Shown: positions 36,645 to 46,722, counted from the stretch's first letter. The stretch: DNA of 64,000 nt from an uncultured Anderseniella sp. (GCA_947488295.1 CANKYU010000004.1:434001-498000); one strand, 5' to 3'. Program-made: numbers and translations. The notes: generated by a model not told the origin, from the sequence alone.

Positions 36645-39054
36645 CAAGAACATTCTCCGGATCATACCGGCACGGATCACAGATCCTTGCCGGGACCGGT
36701 TCACCGACCACCTCCACCTGCAGGTTCCGTCCGGATCCAACGCAGCACGGGTCGACAAACCCCATGGCCAGGTTGCTGTTCACCCGATGTCCCCAGGCCG
36801 CAGACGTCACCGTGCCTGCCACCTTGCCGTCGCACAGAATACTGTCCCCCGGATGGGCCGCGGCATGGTCGGCGTCCACTTCGAGGGACACAAACACCCG
36901 TCGCGGCCCCTCTCCGCTCATCTCTTCCAGGGCACGTTTGCCAATGAACTGCTTGTCCATCTTCACAAACCGCTCGAGGCCGGATTCCACCGGGTTGAAC
37001 TCGGTTATCAGATCAGCCTTCCAGTGCCGGTAGCCTTTCTCAATACGCATGGACTCGGTTGCATGCAGACCGAAGTGCGCCAGGCCAAGCGGTTCTCCTG
37101 CCGCCGTCAATGCGGCGTAACAATCCACAAGACCTGCATTCGGAATGTGCAACTCCCACGCCAGTTCGCCGGAAAAGCTGACTGCCATGGCGACGATCCG
37201 GTGTCCGGCAACCGTCAGTTCCTTTACACTCAACCAGCCGAATGCATCCTTTGACCAGTCAGTGTCGACGAACACCGCCTGCAACAGGCCGCGTGACTCA
37301 GGCCCCGCGACAACCAGAATGGAGTGGGTGTCCACCAGGCTTGTGACCGTGATCGAACCGTCATCGGGCAGATGTTCGACCAGCCAGTCCATGTCATGCA
37401 GTTCAGCAGCGGCGGCTGAACCATACCAGACCCGGTCCGGACCCAGGTTGGCCAGCGTCGCTTCGCCTTTCACATTACCATCATCGTTGAGGAAATAGGT
37501 CAGTCCCACCCTGCCCGGCTTGCGCGGTACCCGTGAGCACATGATGGTGTCCAGCCAGTCATGCACACCATCACCGATGATTTCGTAGCGGTTGAAACCC
37601 GACACCTCCATGATGCCGACCCGCTTGCGAACCGCCTCGACTTCCCCGGCCACGACATCGAACGTGTTGTTGAACCGGAACGAGTGAATTTCCTCGAAAT
37701 CCGGCGACGGCTTGAAATACAAGGCGCGCTCCCAGCCGTTCACAACGCCGAACTCCGCGCCGGCCTGCTTGAGCGTTTCATACAACGGCGTGGTTCGCGC
37801 CGGCCGCCCGGCAGGCCGGTATTCATGCGGCATGTGGAACCGGAACTCGTTCTGGTAGTCCTCGATGGACTTCAGCGCGGTGTATTCAATATCGGCATAC
37901 TTGGCGAACCTGCGCGGGTCGAGGCACCAGGTGTCATAGCACGCCTCGCCATGCACGATCTGCTGCGCCAGAAGCCAGCCATGCCCGCCGCCTTCGCCAA
38001 GCCCCGCCCGCAGACCGGTAATGCACCAGGCATTGCGTTTGCCCGGCACATGCCCGACCAGCGGCAGGCCGTCCGGCGTGTAGGTGATCGGCCCGTTGAT
38101 GATGGTATGGATTCCCACTTGGGTGAGACACGGCATGCGCTCAAACACGTTCTCCAGCACCGGCAGCACCCGGTCCGGGTCATCCGGGCACAGCGCATTG
38201 GTAAAGTCGGGGTCGATACCGTCCAGCCCCCAGGTCCGGCAATCCTGTTCATAGAACCCCACCAGCAGGCCGTTCTTCTCCTGCCGGGAATAGAAATCAT
38301 CGGTGGGGCAACGGATCAGCGGCACCCTGAAATCCAGCGCTTCTATGTCGGCAATCGGCTCAGTCAGAAAATACTGATGCTCCATGGAGGCAACCGGATG
38401 TACCACATCCATCATCGCACCCAGTTCATTGCAACGATACCCGCCGGCGTTCACAACATGCTCGCAGGTGATGTCGCCTTGCGCCGTATGCACGATCCAT
38501 TCATGATTTTCCGTCTGCGTCAGACCGGTTACCGGCGTATGGCGATAGACTTCAGCGCCTGCCTTGCGGGCCCGGCGCGACAGTGCCTGGCACAATTGCG
38601 CCGGATCAATATCACCGTCCAACGGATCCCAGAGCGCACCGGCCAGGTTGTCTGTCGTGATCAGCGGATGGCGCTTTCTGCATTCTTGCGGATCGATGAT
38701 CTCAAAGTCGACGCCCATGCCCCGGGCCACTGACAGGAAATGCCGGTACCCGTCGAGATGATCCTGTGTGCCAGCCAGCCTGAGCCCGCCGGTGCCGTGA
38801 TGATAGTTGATCGGGTATTCAGGATCTTCCGCCAATTCCTTGTAAAGATTGATGGAATGGGTTTTCAGGCCGACCATGGTCTGCACCGCGCCGAAATTGG
38901 TCACCTGCGCTGCCGAGTGCCATGTGGTACCTGATGTAAGTTCATCACGTTCGAGCAGAACGACGTCGTTCCAGCCTTCCTGTGTCAGGTGATAGAGTGT
39001 GGAACAACCGGCGATACCGCCCCCAATGACGACAACCCGAGCGTGCGATTTCAT
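36634..39054 (-). CDS. Dimethylglycine dehydrogenase/sarcosine dehydrogenase-like flavoprotein
   Basis: An 806-residue two-part enzyme. Residues 1-400 form the FAD-binding DAO domain (VVVIGGGIAGCSTLYHLTQEGW, ELTSGTTWHSAAQ); residues from about 430 on form the folate-binding GcvT/aminomethyltransferase domain (HSFRFNNTFDVVAGEVEAVRKRVGIMEVSGFNRYEI, then SFSGELAWELHIP and the C-terminal barrel). Such enzymes oxidise N-methyl groups of dimethylglycine or sarcosine and pass the one-carbon unit to tetrahydrofolate or release formaldehyde. TSGTTWHSA has the His expected for covalent FAD. The ATG at 39054 has AGGA upstream. Downstream of a LysR gene on the same strand. Confidence 0.88.
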   Translation of the reverse strand: MKSHARVVVIGGGIAGCSTLYHLTQEGWNDVVLLERDELTSGTTWHSAAQVTNFGAVQTMVGLKTHSINLYKELAEDPEYPINYHHGTGGLRLAGTQDHLDGYRHFLSVARGMGVDFEIIDPQECRKRHPLITTDNLAGALWDPLDGDIDPAQLCQALSRRARKAGAEVYRHTPVTGLTQTENHEWIVHTAQGDITCEHVVNAGGYRCNELGAMMDVVHPVASMEHQYFLTEPIADIEALDFRVPLIRCPTDDFYSRQEKNGLLVGFYEQDCRTWGLDGIDPDFTNALCPDDPDRVLPVLENVFERMPCLTQVGIHTIINGPITYTPDGLPLVGHVPGKRNAWCITGLRAGLGEGGGHGWLLAQQIVHGEACYDTWCLDPRRFAKYADIEYTALKSIEDYQNEFRFHMPHEYRPAGRPARTTPLYETLKQAGAEFGVVNGWERALYFKPSPDFEEIHSFRFNNTFDVVAGEVEAVRKRVGIMEVSGFNRYEIIGDGVHDWLDTIMCSRVPRKPGRVGLTYFLNDDGNVKGEATLANLGPDRVWYGSAAAAELHDMDWLVEHLPDDGSITVTSLVDTHSILVVAGPESRGLLQAVFVDTDWSKDAFGWLSVKELTVAGHRIVAMAVSFSGELAWELHIPNAGLVDCYAALTAAGEPLGLAHFGLHATESMRIEKGYRHWKADLITEFNPVESGLERFVKMDKQFIGKRALEEMSGEGPRRVFVSLEVDADHAAAHPGDSILCDGKVAGTVTSAAWGHRVNSNLAMGFVDPCCVGSGRNLQVEVVGEPVPARICDPCRYDPENVLVRS

Positions 39055-39158
39055 GTGGTCCTGTTTCCCGAAAAAGGTGACTGTCGACCCCACGAACCAT
39101 GCCGGTCAGGTCAATTCAAGCGCCGCTGTCAGCAATCCGGAAAATCTAACCTGTATGT

Positions 39159-40175
39159 TCAGATTGGCTCACCATCATCACCGAGGATGAATGTTGTCTC
39201 GGCAACCCATCCCGGCAGGCTGTCCGTTTCACGTCGCAGCAGGTCGCCGAACAGCGCTCTCGCCGCTTCAGCCAGATCGGCGGGCAAGTCACCAAACTCG
39301 CCGTGCCGAGCCATCAGCCGTATTGTCCGGCTGCAACCGGCAAACGGCAATTTGAAACACTGCATCAGGGGTCTGTCCGCGCGGCTGTCCAGCAGACAAA
39401 GCGGCGTTGTAATGGCCCAGCCACCACAATCGCGGGCCATGGCAAACACCGAGCGGGAGGCATCAAATGATGCAGGTGACCGGTAGTCGAGCCGCAGCCT
39501 TCGCAAATGCTGGGCGATGGCCCGGCCCAAGGGCATGCCGGCATTGTATCTTATGTAGGGGCGCTGTTTGAGTTGCAGGCCCAGATCCTGCGACTGATCA
39601 ATCACCCCGGCCGGCGCTACCACGATGAACGGCTCGCGCAACAGGGGGAAATCTTCATACCGCAAACTGTCTTCCGGCACTTCGCCGGACAGAACAATAT
39701 CGGCCAGCCGCTTTTCCAGTTGCGTGGTCAGATCATCCGATCTGCCGGAACTCACCGACAGGTCAACATGCGGAAAGTTGTCATGCAGGTGCTTGACAAT
39801 CTCCGGCGTGACGGAGGCGTCCAGATCATCGATGACGCCGATACGCAACGCCGCCAGGGCTGAAGCCGATGATCCCAGCAGTTCCGCCTGGGCTTCTCCC
39901 ATGGCCGACAGAATGCGCCGGGCATATCCCAGCAGCGTCAGCCCGGTCGGCGTCAGCACAAGCGGACGTGATGTCCTGTCCAGGAGTCTGGCGCCAAGCA
40001 GTGTTTCCAGATTGGTAATTTGCTGTGAAACCGCCGAGCGGCTGGCCCCGACACGGGAGGCGGCCGCCGTCATGGAGCCGGATTCCTCAACCGCGGAGAA
40101 CACCTGCAGCGCCCGCAGACTGATGTCGGCGAAATCAGAATCCCGCTTTGTTGAAGGCTGTTTATGTGCTGTCAT
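39159..40175 (-). CDS. LysR-family transcriptional regulator
   Basis: A 338-residue regulator from the ATG at 40175. HTH: LRALQVFSAVEESGSMTAAASRVGASRSAVSQQITNLETLLG, followed by the effector domain. It lies 104 bp upstream of the dimethylglycine-dehydrogenase-like gene on the same strand and divergent from uvrD; control of the flavoprotein gene is the simplest guess. The palindrome at 40226 is a candidate binding site. Confidence 0.9.
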   Translation of the reverse strand: MTAHKQPSTKRDSDFADISLRALQVFSAVEESGSMTAAASRVGASRSAVSQQITNLETLLGARLLDRTSRPLVLTPTGLTLLGYARRILSAMGEAQAELLGSSASALAALRIGVIDDLDASVTPEIVKHLHDNFPHVDLSVSSGRSDDLTTQLEKRLADIVLSGEVPEDSLRYEDFPLLREPFIVVAPAGVIDQSQDLGLQLKQRPYIRYNAGMPLGRAIAQHLRRLRLDYRSPASFDASRSVFAMARDCGGWAITTPLCLLDSRADRPLMQCFKLPFAGCSRTIRLMARHGEFGDLPADLAEAARALFGDLLRRETDSLPGWVAETTFILGDDGEPI

Positions 40176-40225
40176 CGACGTATCGCCCACGTGAATATGA
40201 ACAGCCCATGCTGCCATTGCATCAC

Positions 40226-40237
40226 TTGATCGATCAA
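40226..40237. promoter_or_regulatory. Perfect 12-bp palindrome TTGATCGATCAA between lysR and uvrD
   Basis: Lies 51 bp upstream of the LysR start and 61 bp upstream of the uvrD start. Could be a LysR or FNR-class site; a 12-bp palindrome is short enough to arise by chance. Confidence 0.35.
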
Positions 40238-40297
40238 ATCAGAAAAGAAGCATCGCTGCCATCGAATCATGGCGGCCACGGTGCTATATAAAGGCCC

Positions 40298-42613
40298 ATG
40301 ACGTCTAATCCCGCCAGCAACTCCATCACAGAACGCGCCACCGCGCAGGCAGCACCGCCCTATCTGCGCGCGCTGAACCCGGAACAGCGCGCAGCGGTTG
40401 AGACCCTCGATGGTCCGTTACTGGTGCTGGCCGGTGCCGGAACCGGCAAGACCCGGGTGCTGACCACGCGGCTTGCCCACCTGCTCAACATGCGCAAGGC
40501 CTGGCCAGGTGAAATCCTGGCGGTGACCTTCACCAACAAGGCCGCGCGGGAAATGAAGAACCGCATTGGCGGGCTGATCGGCGGCATGGTCGAAGGCATG
40601 ACCTGGCTCGGCACCTTCCATTCCATCGGGGTGAAAATCCTGCGCCGCCATGCCGAACTGGTCGGCCTGAAGTCGGATTTTTCAATTCTTGATACCGACG
40701 ACCAGGTGCGCCTGCTCAAACAACTCATCCAGGTGCACGAGATTGACGAAAAACGCTGGCCTGCGCGCCAGCTTGCAGCCCACATTGACGGCTGGAAAAA
40801 CCGCGGACTGGTTCCCGCCAAGGTGCCGGCAGGCGAAGGTGCCGCTTACGGCAATGGCCTGGGGGCACAGATTTACGCCGAGTATCAGACCCGCCTGAAG
40901 GTTCTCAATGCGGTCGACTTCGGTGACCTTTTGCTGGAAACCCTGCGCCTGTTCCAGGAACAGCCCGATGTGCTGGCCGAGTACCAGAAGCGGTTCAAAT
41001 ACATGCTGGTGGACGAGTATCAGGACACCAATGTGGCACAATATCTGTGGCTGCGCCTGCTGGCCCAGGGCCATCGAAACATCTGCTGTGTTGGTGACGA
41101 TGATCAGTCGATCTATGGCTGGCGCGGCGCCGAGGTCGACAATATCCTGCGCTTTGAAAAGGATTTCCCCGGTGCCGGCGTGATCCGGCTTGAATCCAAC
41201 TATCGCTCCACACCGCATATTCTGGGCGCTGCCTCCGGCCTGATCGCCCACAATGAGGGCCGCCTGGGCAAGACCCTGCGCACCGATCAGAACGATGGCG
41301 AAAAGGTCATGGTGCGCGGCCACTGGGACGGTGACGAGGAAGCCCGCGCCATTGGTGAAGACATCGAACAGGCCCAGCGCTCGGGCACGTCGCTGGAAGA
41401 AGTCGCCATTCTGGTCAGGGCATCGTTTCAGATGCGCGCCTTTGAGGATCGCTTCATCACACTTGGCCTGCCCTACCGGGTCGTCGGCGGTCCGCGGTTT
41501 TATGAGCGCGCCGAGGTTCGTGACGCGCTCGCCTATCTCAAGGTCACCATGTCGCCGGACAATGACCTCGCCTTTGAGCGCATCATCAATGTGCCCAAGC
41601 GCGGCATCGGCAACAATTCGGTTCAGAAAATCCACAACCTCGCCCGCGCGGCCGGACAGTCGCTGTATCGCGCCGCGCAGGATATCGTGACGACCGACGA
41701 GTTGCCCGCCAAGGCGCGCAAGTCACTGGCCGACCTGCTGGCGTCTTTCTCGCGCTGGCGCGCATCGGTTCAGGCCGTTGCCCACACAGAGGTCGCCGAG
41801 ATCATTCTGGATGAAAGCGGCTATACTGACATGCACCAGCAGGACAAGGATCCAAAAGCGCCCTCAAGGCTGGAAAACCTGAAAGAACTGGTGCGTTCCA
41901 TGAACGAGTTTGAAACCATGGAAGGGTTTCTGGAACATATCGCTTTGGTCATGGAGGTTGAACAGTCCGGCGAGCAGGAAGAAAAAACCTCCATCATGAC
42001 GCTGCATGCCGCCAAGGGGCTGGAGTTTGACATGGTGTTCCTGCCCGGCTGGGAGGAAGGCCTGTTTCCGCACCAGCGCTCGCTTGATGAAAGCGGCAAG
42101 GCAGGCCTGGAAGAAGAACGCCGCCTCGCCTATGTCGGCATCACCAGGGCGCGCAAGCGCTCCACCATATCGTTTGCCCAGAACCGCCGTGTGCACGCCA
42201 TGTGGCAGACCGCCCTGCCCTCGCGCTTCGTCGACGAACTGCCCGAAGCCCATGTGGAGGTGGACACCATGTCGTCCAGCTATGGCGGCTATAACATCGG
42301 CGGCGCGGACCAGTTCGGCGGCTCACGCTTTGACGAGATGAAACCGTTCAATTCCGGCTATGACACGCCGGGCTGGAAACGCGCCCAGGCCCGCCACGCC
42401 GACGGCGACGCCCTGCGCTCGACACCGCGCATCGTGGAAGGCAGCCTGGTCGCCTCGGATGCAGGACCTGAATCGTTTGAGACCGGCGACCGCATCCACC
42501 ATCAGAAATTCGGCCCCGGCACGGTCACCCACGTGGACGGCAACAAGCTGTCGATCAGCTTCGATACAGCCGGTGACAAACGGGTGCTGGACAGTTTCGT
42601 GACGCGAGGGTGA
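40298..42613 (+). CDS. uvrD: ATP-dependent DNA helicase UvrD/PcrA type
   Basis: A 771-residue superfamily 1A helicase (3'-5') for repair and removal of recombination intermediates. Motif I GAGTGKT (residues 46-52), Ia FTNKAAREMKNRI, II LVDEYQDTN, III DDDQSIYGWRGA, IV LESNYRS, V VSI-type LHAAKGLEFDMVFLPGWEEG and VI EERRLAYVGITRARKR. The C-terminal end (GDRIHHQKFGPGTVTHVDGNKLSISFD) is the Tudor-like element of PcrA/UvrD that binds RNA polymerase. TATATA at about 40284 may be the -10. Confidence 0.96.
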   Translation: MTSNPASNSITERATAQAAPPYLRALNPEQRAAVETLDGPLLVLAGAGTGKTRVLTTRLAHLLNMRKAWPGEILAVTFTNKAAREMKNRIGGLIGGMVEGMTWLGTFHSIGVKILRRHAELVGLKSDFSILDTDDQVRLLKQLIQVHEIDEKRWPARQLAAHIDGWKNRGLVPAKVPAGEGAAYGNGLGAQIYAEYQTRLKVLNAVDFGDLLLETLRLFQEQPDVLAEYQKRFKYMLVDEYQDTNVAQYLWLRLLAQGHRNICCVGDDDQSIYGWRGAEVDNILRFEKDFPGAGVIRLESNYRSTPHILGAASGLIAHNEGRLGKTLRTDQNDGEKVMVRGHWDGDEEARAIGEDIEQAQRSGTSLEEVAILVRASFQMRAFEDRFITLGLPYRVVGGPRFYERAEVRDALAYLKVTMSPDNDLAFERIINVPKRGIGNNSVQKIHNLARAAGQSLYRAAQDIVTTDELPAKARKSLADLLASFSRWRASVQAVAHTEVAEIILDESGYTDMHQQDKDPKAPSRLENLKELVRSMNEFETMEGFLEHIALVMEVEQSGEQEEKTSIMTLHAAKGLEFDMVFLPGWEEGLFPHQRSLDESGKAGLEEERRLAYVGITRARKRSTISFAQNRRVHAMWQTALPSRFVDELPEAHVEVDTMSSSYGGYNIGGADQFGGSRFDEMKPFNSGYDTPGWKRAQARHADGDALRSTPRIVEGSLVASDAGPESFETGDRIHHQKFGPGTVTHVDGNKLSISFDTAGDKRVLDSFVTRG

Positions 42614-42671
42614 TGTCGAAAGTTCCGCGATTGAACCTGCGGCGCACCGGTTAACGTCTGCGCCGGGCGAT

Positions 42672-43952
42672 CTACTTGCTTTTGTCTGCAACCGTAATGA
42701 TCCGGGCACTGTTCTGGCCGGTCACGTAGGACCACAACCAACTCCACGCGACGGCGATACGGCTTCTTGCACCAATCAGGAAAAAGATGTGAGCGATGCC
42801 CCAGACCCACCAGGCGATGGCTCCCTTCATCTTAAGTCTGCCAAAGTCAGCGATGGCCTCACGTCGGCCCAGCGTCGCCAGACTGCCGGCATGTCGATAT
42901 GCGAACAGGACAGGCGGCGCGGTGCCCTCCACTCGGTGACGAATGACTTTCGCAACGTACGCGCCCATTTGTTTGGCCGCAGGCGCGATTCCTGGCACCG
43001 GGTTGCCGGATTTGTCCGAGACCGCCGCCGTGTCGCCGATCACAAACACATTGTCATGCTCATGCGCTGTAAGATCGGGGTTGACCAATGCGCGACCGGC
43101 ACGATCACAATCCATGCCAATCCAATCTGCTGCAGCCGAGGCCTGAACCCCGGCGGCCCAGATGATCGTCTTGCATGAAATGCCGGTCTCACCCATGTCG
43201 ATCCCGTCTGCATGGCACGCGGTCACCGGCTGACCCAGCAGTACTTCGACGCCAAGTCTGGATACCGCTGCTTTGGCATATGCAGACAATGCCTCGGGAT
43301 AGGCAGCCAACAGTTCTGGCCCCGCCTCAATCAACAAGACCCGCGCTTTCCTGGTGTCAATATTGCGAAATTCGCGTGGCAGTATGCGGTGTGCAAGTTC
43401 TGCAATTACGCCAGCCAGTTCAACACCTGTTGGACCAGCCCCGATGATTGCAAATGTCATATGCGCCCGTTGTACCTCGGGGTCTTCGGATTTTTCGGCA
43501 GTCTCAAAGGCGGTCAGGATTTTTCGCCGGATGGCGGTCGCGTCTTCCAGCGTCTTGAGCCCGGGCGCATGGGCTTCCCATGCGTCGTTTCCAAAGTATG
43601 AATGTCGCGCACCGGTAGCCAGCACAAGCGTGTCGTAAGTCACACTTTGACCATCCGCCAAATGGACGCGACACATGCTTGTCTCGACGCCCGTTACCCG
43701 GGCCATGATGGTCGTCACATCGGGGTTGTCGCGAAACAGCTGCCGCAAAGGCCAGGCAATCTCTGATGGAGCCAATATCGTTGTGGCGGCCTGATAAAGC
43801 AGCGGTTGAAACAGGTGGTGGTTGCGTTGATCAATGAGTGTAATCCGGACATTGGCGGATTTAAGCGATTTCACACATTGAACCCCGGCAAATCCGCCGC
43901 CAACGACAACGACATGATGGCGACCATTTTTCGGAGGATTGTTCACTGTCAT
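42672..43952 (-). CDS. Type II NADH dehydrogenase (NDH-2)
   Basis: Membrane-peripheral NADH:quinone oxidoreductase that does not pump protons. From the ATG at 43952 it has 426 residues; a GTG nine codons up is possible. FAD site VVVVGGGFAGVQCVKSL, the RNHHLFQPLLYQAAT family block, NADH site FAIIGAGPTGVELAGVIAELA, second FAD block VFVIGDTAAV, and the C-terminal membrane-binding helix region (FLIGARSRIAVAWSWLWSYVT). Single-gene unit convergent with uvrD. Confidence 0.92.
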   Translation of the reverse strand: MTVNNPPKNGRHHVVVVGGGFAGVQCVKSLKSANVRITLIDQRNHHLFQPLLYQAATTILAPSEIAWPLRQLFRDNPDVTTIMARVTGVETSMCRVHLADGQSVTYDTLVLATGARHSYFGNDAWEAHAPGLKTLEDATAIRRKILTAFETAEKSEDPEVQRAHMTFAIIGAGPTGVELAGVIAELAHRILPREFRNIDTRKARVLLIEAGPELLAAYPEALSAYAKAAVSRLGVEVLLGQPVTACHADGIDMGETGISCKTIIWAAGVQASAAADWIGMDCDRAGRALVNPDLTAHEHDNVFVIGDTAAVSDKSGNPVPGIAPAAKQMGAYVAKVIRHRVEGTAPPVLFAYRHAGSLATLGRREAIADFGRLKMKGAIAWWVWGIAHIFFLIGARSRIAVAWSWLWSYVTGQNSARIITVADKSK

Positions 43953-44057
43953 GACTCCATTCTTGCAAACCGTATCCACCTTGGGTTCATGTAGTTGCGC
44001 GCGATGGCCAGTTTCAAGAGCATTGCGTCATCATGTATTCAGTGCGGAGTTTGATAT

Positions 44058-44453
44058 ATGCTGAAAGGAACGTGCCACTGCGGCGAAGTCAGCTGGACAC
44101 TCGACAAGTTGCCAAAGTCGGTCACGGCCTGCAATTGCACGATTTGTCGGCGCTATGGCGCCCTGTGGGCCTACGGATATATTGGCAGCGACATTCAGGT
44201 GTCCGGACAAACAGGTACCTATCGGCGCCACGACAGCGGAGATATTGATTTCCACTTCTGCGCCATTTGCGGGTGCGTAACGCACTTCGTTGCAAGTTTT
44301 ACCGGCGAAGACGGACGCAATCGGACTGCCGTAAATGTACGCATGTCTGAACCATCGCCGATCAGCGAGCTGCCAATCCGTCACTTTGAGGGGCACGACA
44401 CCTTTAAACAACTTCCCGATGACGGTCGAACGGTGAAGGACATGTGGTTTTGA
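44058..44453 (+). CDS. GFA-family zinc protein (glutathione-dependent formaldehyde-activating enzyme family)
   Basis: A 131-residue CENP-V/GFA fold. The zinc cysteines are Cys6 and Cys8 (TCHCGEV), Cys25, Cys27 and Cys30 (CNCTICRR), and Cys68 and Cys71 (FCAICG). The founding member, Gfa of Paracoccus, was described as speeding the reaction of formaldehyde with glutathione, though many members have no proven activity. It is divergent from NDH-2. Presence of frmA and demethylases in the window makes a formaldehyde role appealing but unproven. Confidence 0.88.
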   Translation: MLKGTCHCGEVSWTLDKLPKSVTACNCTICRRYGALWAYGYIGSDIQVSGQTGTYRRHDSGDIDFHFCAICGCVTHFVASFTGEDGRNRTAVNVRMSEPSPISELPIRHFEGHDTFKQLPDDGRTVKDMWF

Positions 44454-44718
44454 CACGTTTCCAGAATGCCCATTTTAATGCGTCGTAAATGAAAGGCAGC
44501 TTGATCCGCATAGCCGCCATCCAGAGCATGTCAATTAATGGCGCCGGCCCAACGGGTGTGAGTTGCGTCCTGCCTGCGATGCGATGTCACAAAGAGGCTG
44601 ATGAAACTATCGTCGCCCGATCCGGGTTCCAGCCCGCGCAGCAATGACAATTTCCTGGAGCAACACCGCCGCAACTACCCTCTTGACGGGAATCGCTGGC
44701 TGATCCATCACAAAACCC

Positions 44719-45543
44719 ATGCCATTACCTCCTCTTGATACCACCGGCCTTCCAGCTCTCACCCGCGCCCGCGCGTGGTGGATTGAGAGGCTTGTTGCGC
44801 GCCGCAACCGGCGGGCTGAGAAGACGCTGATGAAGCGCCCTGAATTTGCTCATGCGATCACCGAATACGCCAAGGTGTCCAATGTTACCGGCGCTTCCAT
44901 GTCGGACTATCTGACGCTTTACGAGGAAATCCGCACCCGCAAGCCCAAGGAAGTGCTGGAGTTCGGCACCGGCTTCACCACCGTCGTCATGGCACAGGCG
45001 CTGATTGAGAACGCCGCCGAAGGCGCGCCGCTTGGCCGCATCACCTCGATGGAAGAGCACGAAGGCTGGACCGAAACCGCCCTGAAAGCGCTGCCGCAGG
45101 ACGTCGCCCACGTGGTTCAGATCGTCCACTCGCCGAAGGTTGACGGCTTCTACAAGCTGTTCCGGGGCGTGCAATATGCCGACATCCCCATCCGCGCCTA
45201 TGATTTCGTTTTTTCAGACGGGCCGGAGCGCCACTCCCCTGTCAACAATGACAAGCTGTTCGACCTCGACCTGATCCATATCGTGCGGCGCTCGTCAAAA
45301 CCCATTCATGCGGTCGTCGACAATCATTATTTGACTTTTTACGTACTGCAGAAGGTGTTCGGCACCAAGCTGGCGCGCTATTCGCCATCGCACCGACTGA
45401 TGTTCGTCGGCCCGGTGACCAAGAACGATGTCCGGCATCTGCGCAAGGAGAATTTCGTGCCGGACCTGGCCCTGTTCGGCACCACGGAACTGAAACTGCG
45501 CATGGCGCTGGACGACCAGCCCTACCCCATTCCGGGCAAGTAA
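44719..45543 (+). CDS. Class I methyltransferase-like protein
   Basis: A 274-residue protein. The GxG loop of a Rossmann-type methyltransferase is visible as VLEFGTGFTTVVMAQAL (near residue 75-95), then RITSMEEHEGWTETALKALP as strand 2 and YDFVFSDGPERHSPV as motif IV. I cannot name the substrate. The start has no clear ribosome site; an ATG at 44830 is a weaker option. The 265 bp upstream hold no feature I can name. Confidence 0.7.
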   Translation: MPLPPLDTTGLPALTRARAWWIERLVARRNRRAEKTLMKRPEFAHAITEYAKVSNVTGASMSDYLTLYEEIRTRKPKEVLEFGTGFTTVVMAQALIENAAEGAPLGRITSMEEHEGWTETALKALPQDVAHVVQIVHSPKVDGFYKLFRGVQYADIPIRAYDFVFSDGPERHSPVNNDKLFDLDLIHIVRRSSKPIHAVVDNHYLTFYVLQKVFGTKLARYSPSHRLMFVGPVTKNDVRHLRKENFVPDLALFGTTELKLRMALDDQPYPIPGK

Positions 45544-45574
45544 CTGCCCACAATGAGCCTCTGATTTGGAGAAC

Positions 45575-45740
45575 GACACGAGCGGACACGAAGTGTCAGC
45601 GAGGAAAGTTGTTCGACAAGAAAATCCGAACGGACACAAAGTGTCCGTGAGGCAAGCGCGACCACGCGCCGGCCGGTCAGACCGCCCCGGCGGAGCCGTC
45701 GACCGAGGGGAGACTGGCGTGAGCGGAATCAAATGAACCC
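45575..45740. repeat. GC-rich palindromic repeat, third copy
   Basis: Contains GACACGAAGTGTC and GGACACAAAGTGTCC palindromes, the core GAGGCAAGCGCGAC (from 45649) with CGCGCCGG, and the end GCGTGAGCGGAAT (45718-45729). The core and end also occur in the two tandem copies at 53918 and 54059. Copies differ inside, so only the conserved parts were matched by eye. Confidence 0.7.
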
Positions 45741-45831
45741 CTGATGAACGGACCATTCAGGTATGGCTCAGGCCCTGCCGGTTACACCTGCCTTCAAGTT
45801 AAACGGACTACCCCATCAAGGAACAAGAACA

Positions 45832-46260
45832 ATGAACCGTCGCACCCTCATTTACACCGGCATTGCCGCCGTCCTCGGCCTTGCAACAGCCGTCACTGCC
45901 TCAACTGCCTATGCCGGCAACGGCGGACTGGTCTACAACCCCAATGCCGTCAAGATGAAGGTCAAGGACGTCACGCTGGCAATCAAGTCACCTGCCGGCA
46001 ATGTCTGTCCCGGTGTGGCAAGGCTTTCGGTGTTTTTCCGCGCCAATAAGAAAGGCAAGATTTCGTTTCTGCTGGTGCGCAACAAGGGTTCAGTCATTGG
46101 TCCGATCACGGTCCAGACCAAAAAATACGGCAACGAATACCGGGCGTCCTACAACAAGCTGCTCAACATAGCGACACCGATCAACACCAAGTACCGTGCA
46201 GTCGTCACCCACTCGGGCAAGAAGGGCTCACGCTGGGTACCGCTCAGGGCATCTTGTTAG
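45832..46260 (+). CDS. Small exported protein, unknown
   Basis: A 142-residue protein from the ATG at 45832 (AAGGA ribosome site). Signal peptide MNRRTLIYTGIAAVLGLATAVTASTAYA; the mature part is basic and beta-rich (KMKVKDVTLAIKSPAGNVCPGVARLSVFFRANKKGKISF...). Two cysteines (in NVCPG and the C-terminal residue pair SC*) could form a disulphide. I recognise no family. Convergent with another small exported protein. Confidence 0.72.
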   Translation: MNRRTLIYTGIAAVLGLATAVTASTAYAGNGGLVYNPNAVKMKVKDVTLAIKSPAGNVCPGVARLSVFFRANKKGKISFLLVRNKGSVIGPITVQTKKYGNEYRASYNKLLNIATPINTKYRAVVTHSGKKGSRWVPLRASC

Positions 46261-46323
46261 TCAAGAACGGCGCGAACCGACAAACTCGGTGAGTAAAGCT
46301 GTTCGACAACAAACAAAAACCCG

Positions 46324-46722
46324 TCAATCGTCGCGCGTGGCTTTGATCACGGCGGCGGTTGTCGCCTGCTGGATCTCCAGATAATCGGCATACTGGCTCT
46401 TGCTCAGTACCCGCTTCATCTGTTTTTTCTCCCACGATTCGATGGCCTGAAGCTCCGTGGACGCCGCGCGCAACTGATCAAAAACCGGCTTTGCCCTGGG
46501 ATTGATCTTGTACTTGGCAAATACCTTGACGATGCGCGCCTCTGACTGATCAAGTATCTTCCTGACGGTGGCCAGCTGCTTGCCGCTGAACTTCATCCGC
46601 GTAAGAATCTGCGGGTCGTAAACGGTGCCGTCAGTACCGGCCGCATGGGCCGGCAACGCCGGCTGACCTGCAATCAGACCAGTCAGCAACAATCCGAAAA
46701 ACAAGTTTCTTGTAATAGACAT
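46324..46722 (-). CDS. Small exported helical protein, Spy/CpxP-like by character
   Basis: A 132-residue protein from the ATG at 46722. Signal peptide MSITRNLFFGLLLTGLIAGQPALPAHA, then an all-helical charged body (SGKQLATVRKILDQSEARIVKVFAKYKINPRAKPVFDQL...QAIESWEKKQMKRVLSKSQYADYL). The KxQ-type turn (LSKSQYADYLE) recalls the LTxxQ motif of Spy/CpxP periplasmic chaperones, but I would not assign it to that family from this alone. Confidence 0.65.
   Translation of the reverse strand: MSITRNLFFGLLLTGLIAGQPALPAHAAGTDGTVYDPQILTRMKFSGKQLATVRKILDQSEARIVKVFAKYKINPRAKPVFDQLRAASTELQAIESWEKKQMKRVLSKSQYADYLEIQQATTAAVIKATRDD

Noticed and set aside
42614..42671. CGGCGCA/TGCGCCG pairing between uvrD and NDH-2 as terminator
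   Set aside because: The stem is short with an 11-base loop and no T-run; not enough to call.
44454..44718. Gap before the methyltransferase-like gene searched for a tRNA or small RNA
   Set aside because: No cloverleaf, no terminator pair and no good small frame seen.
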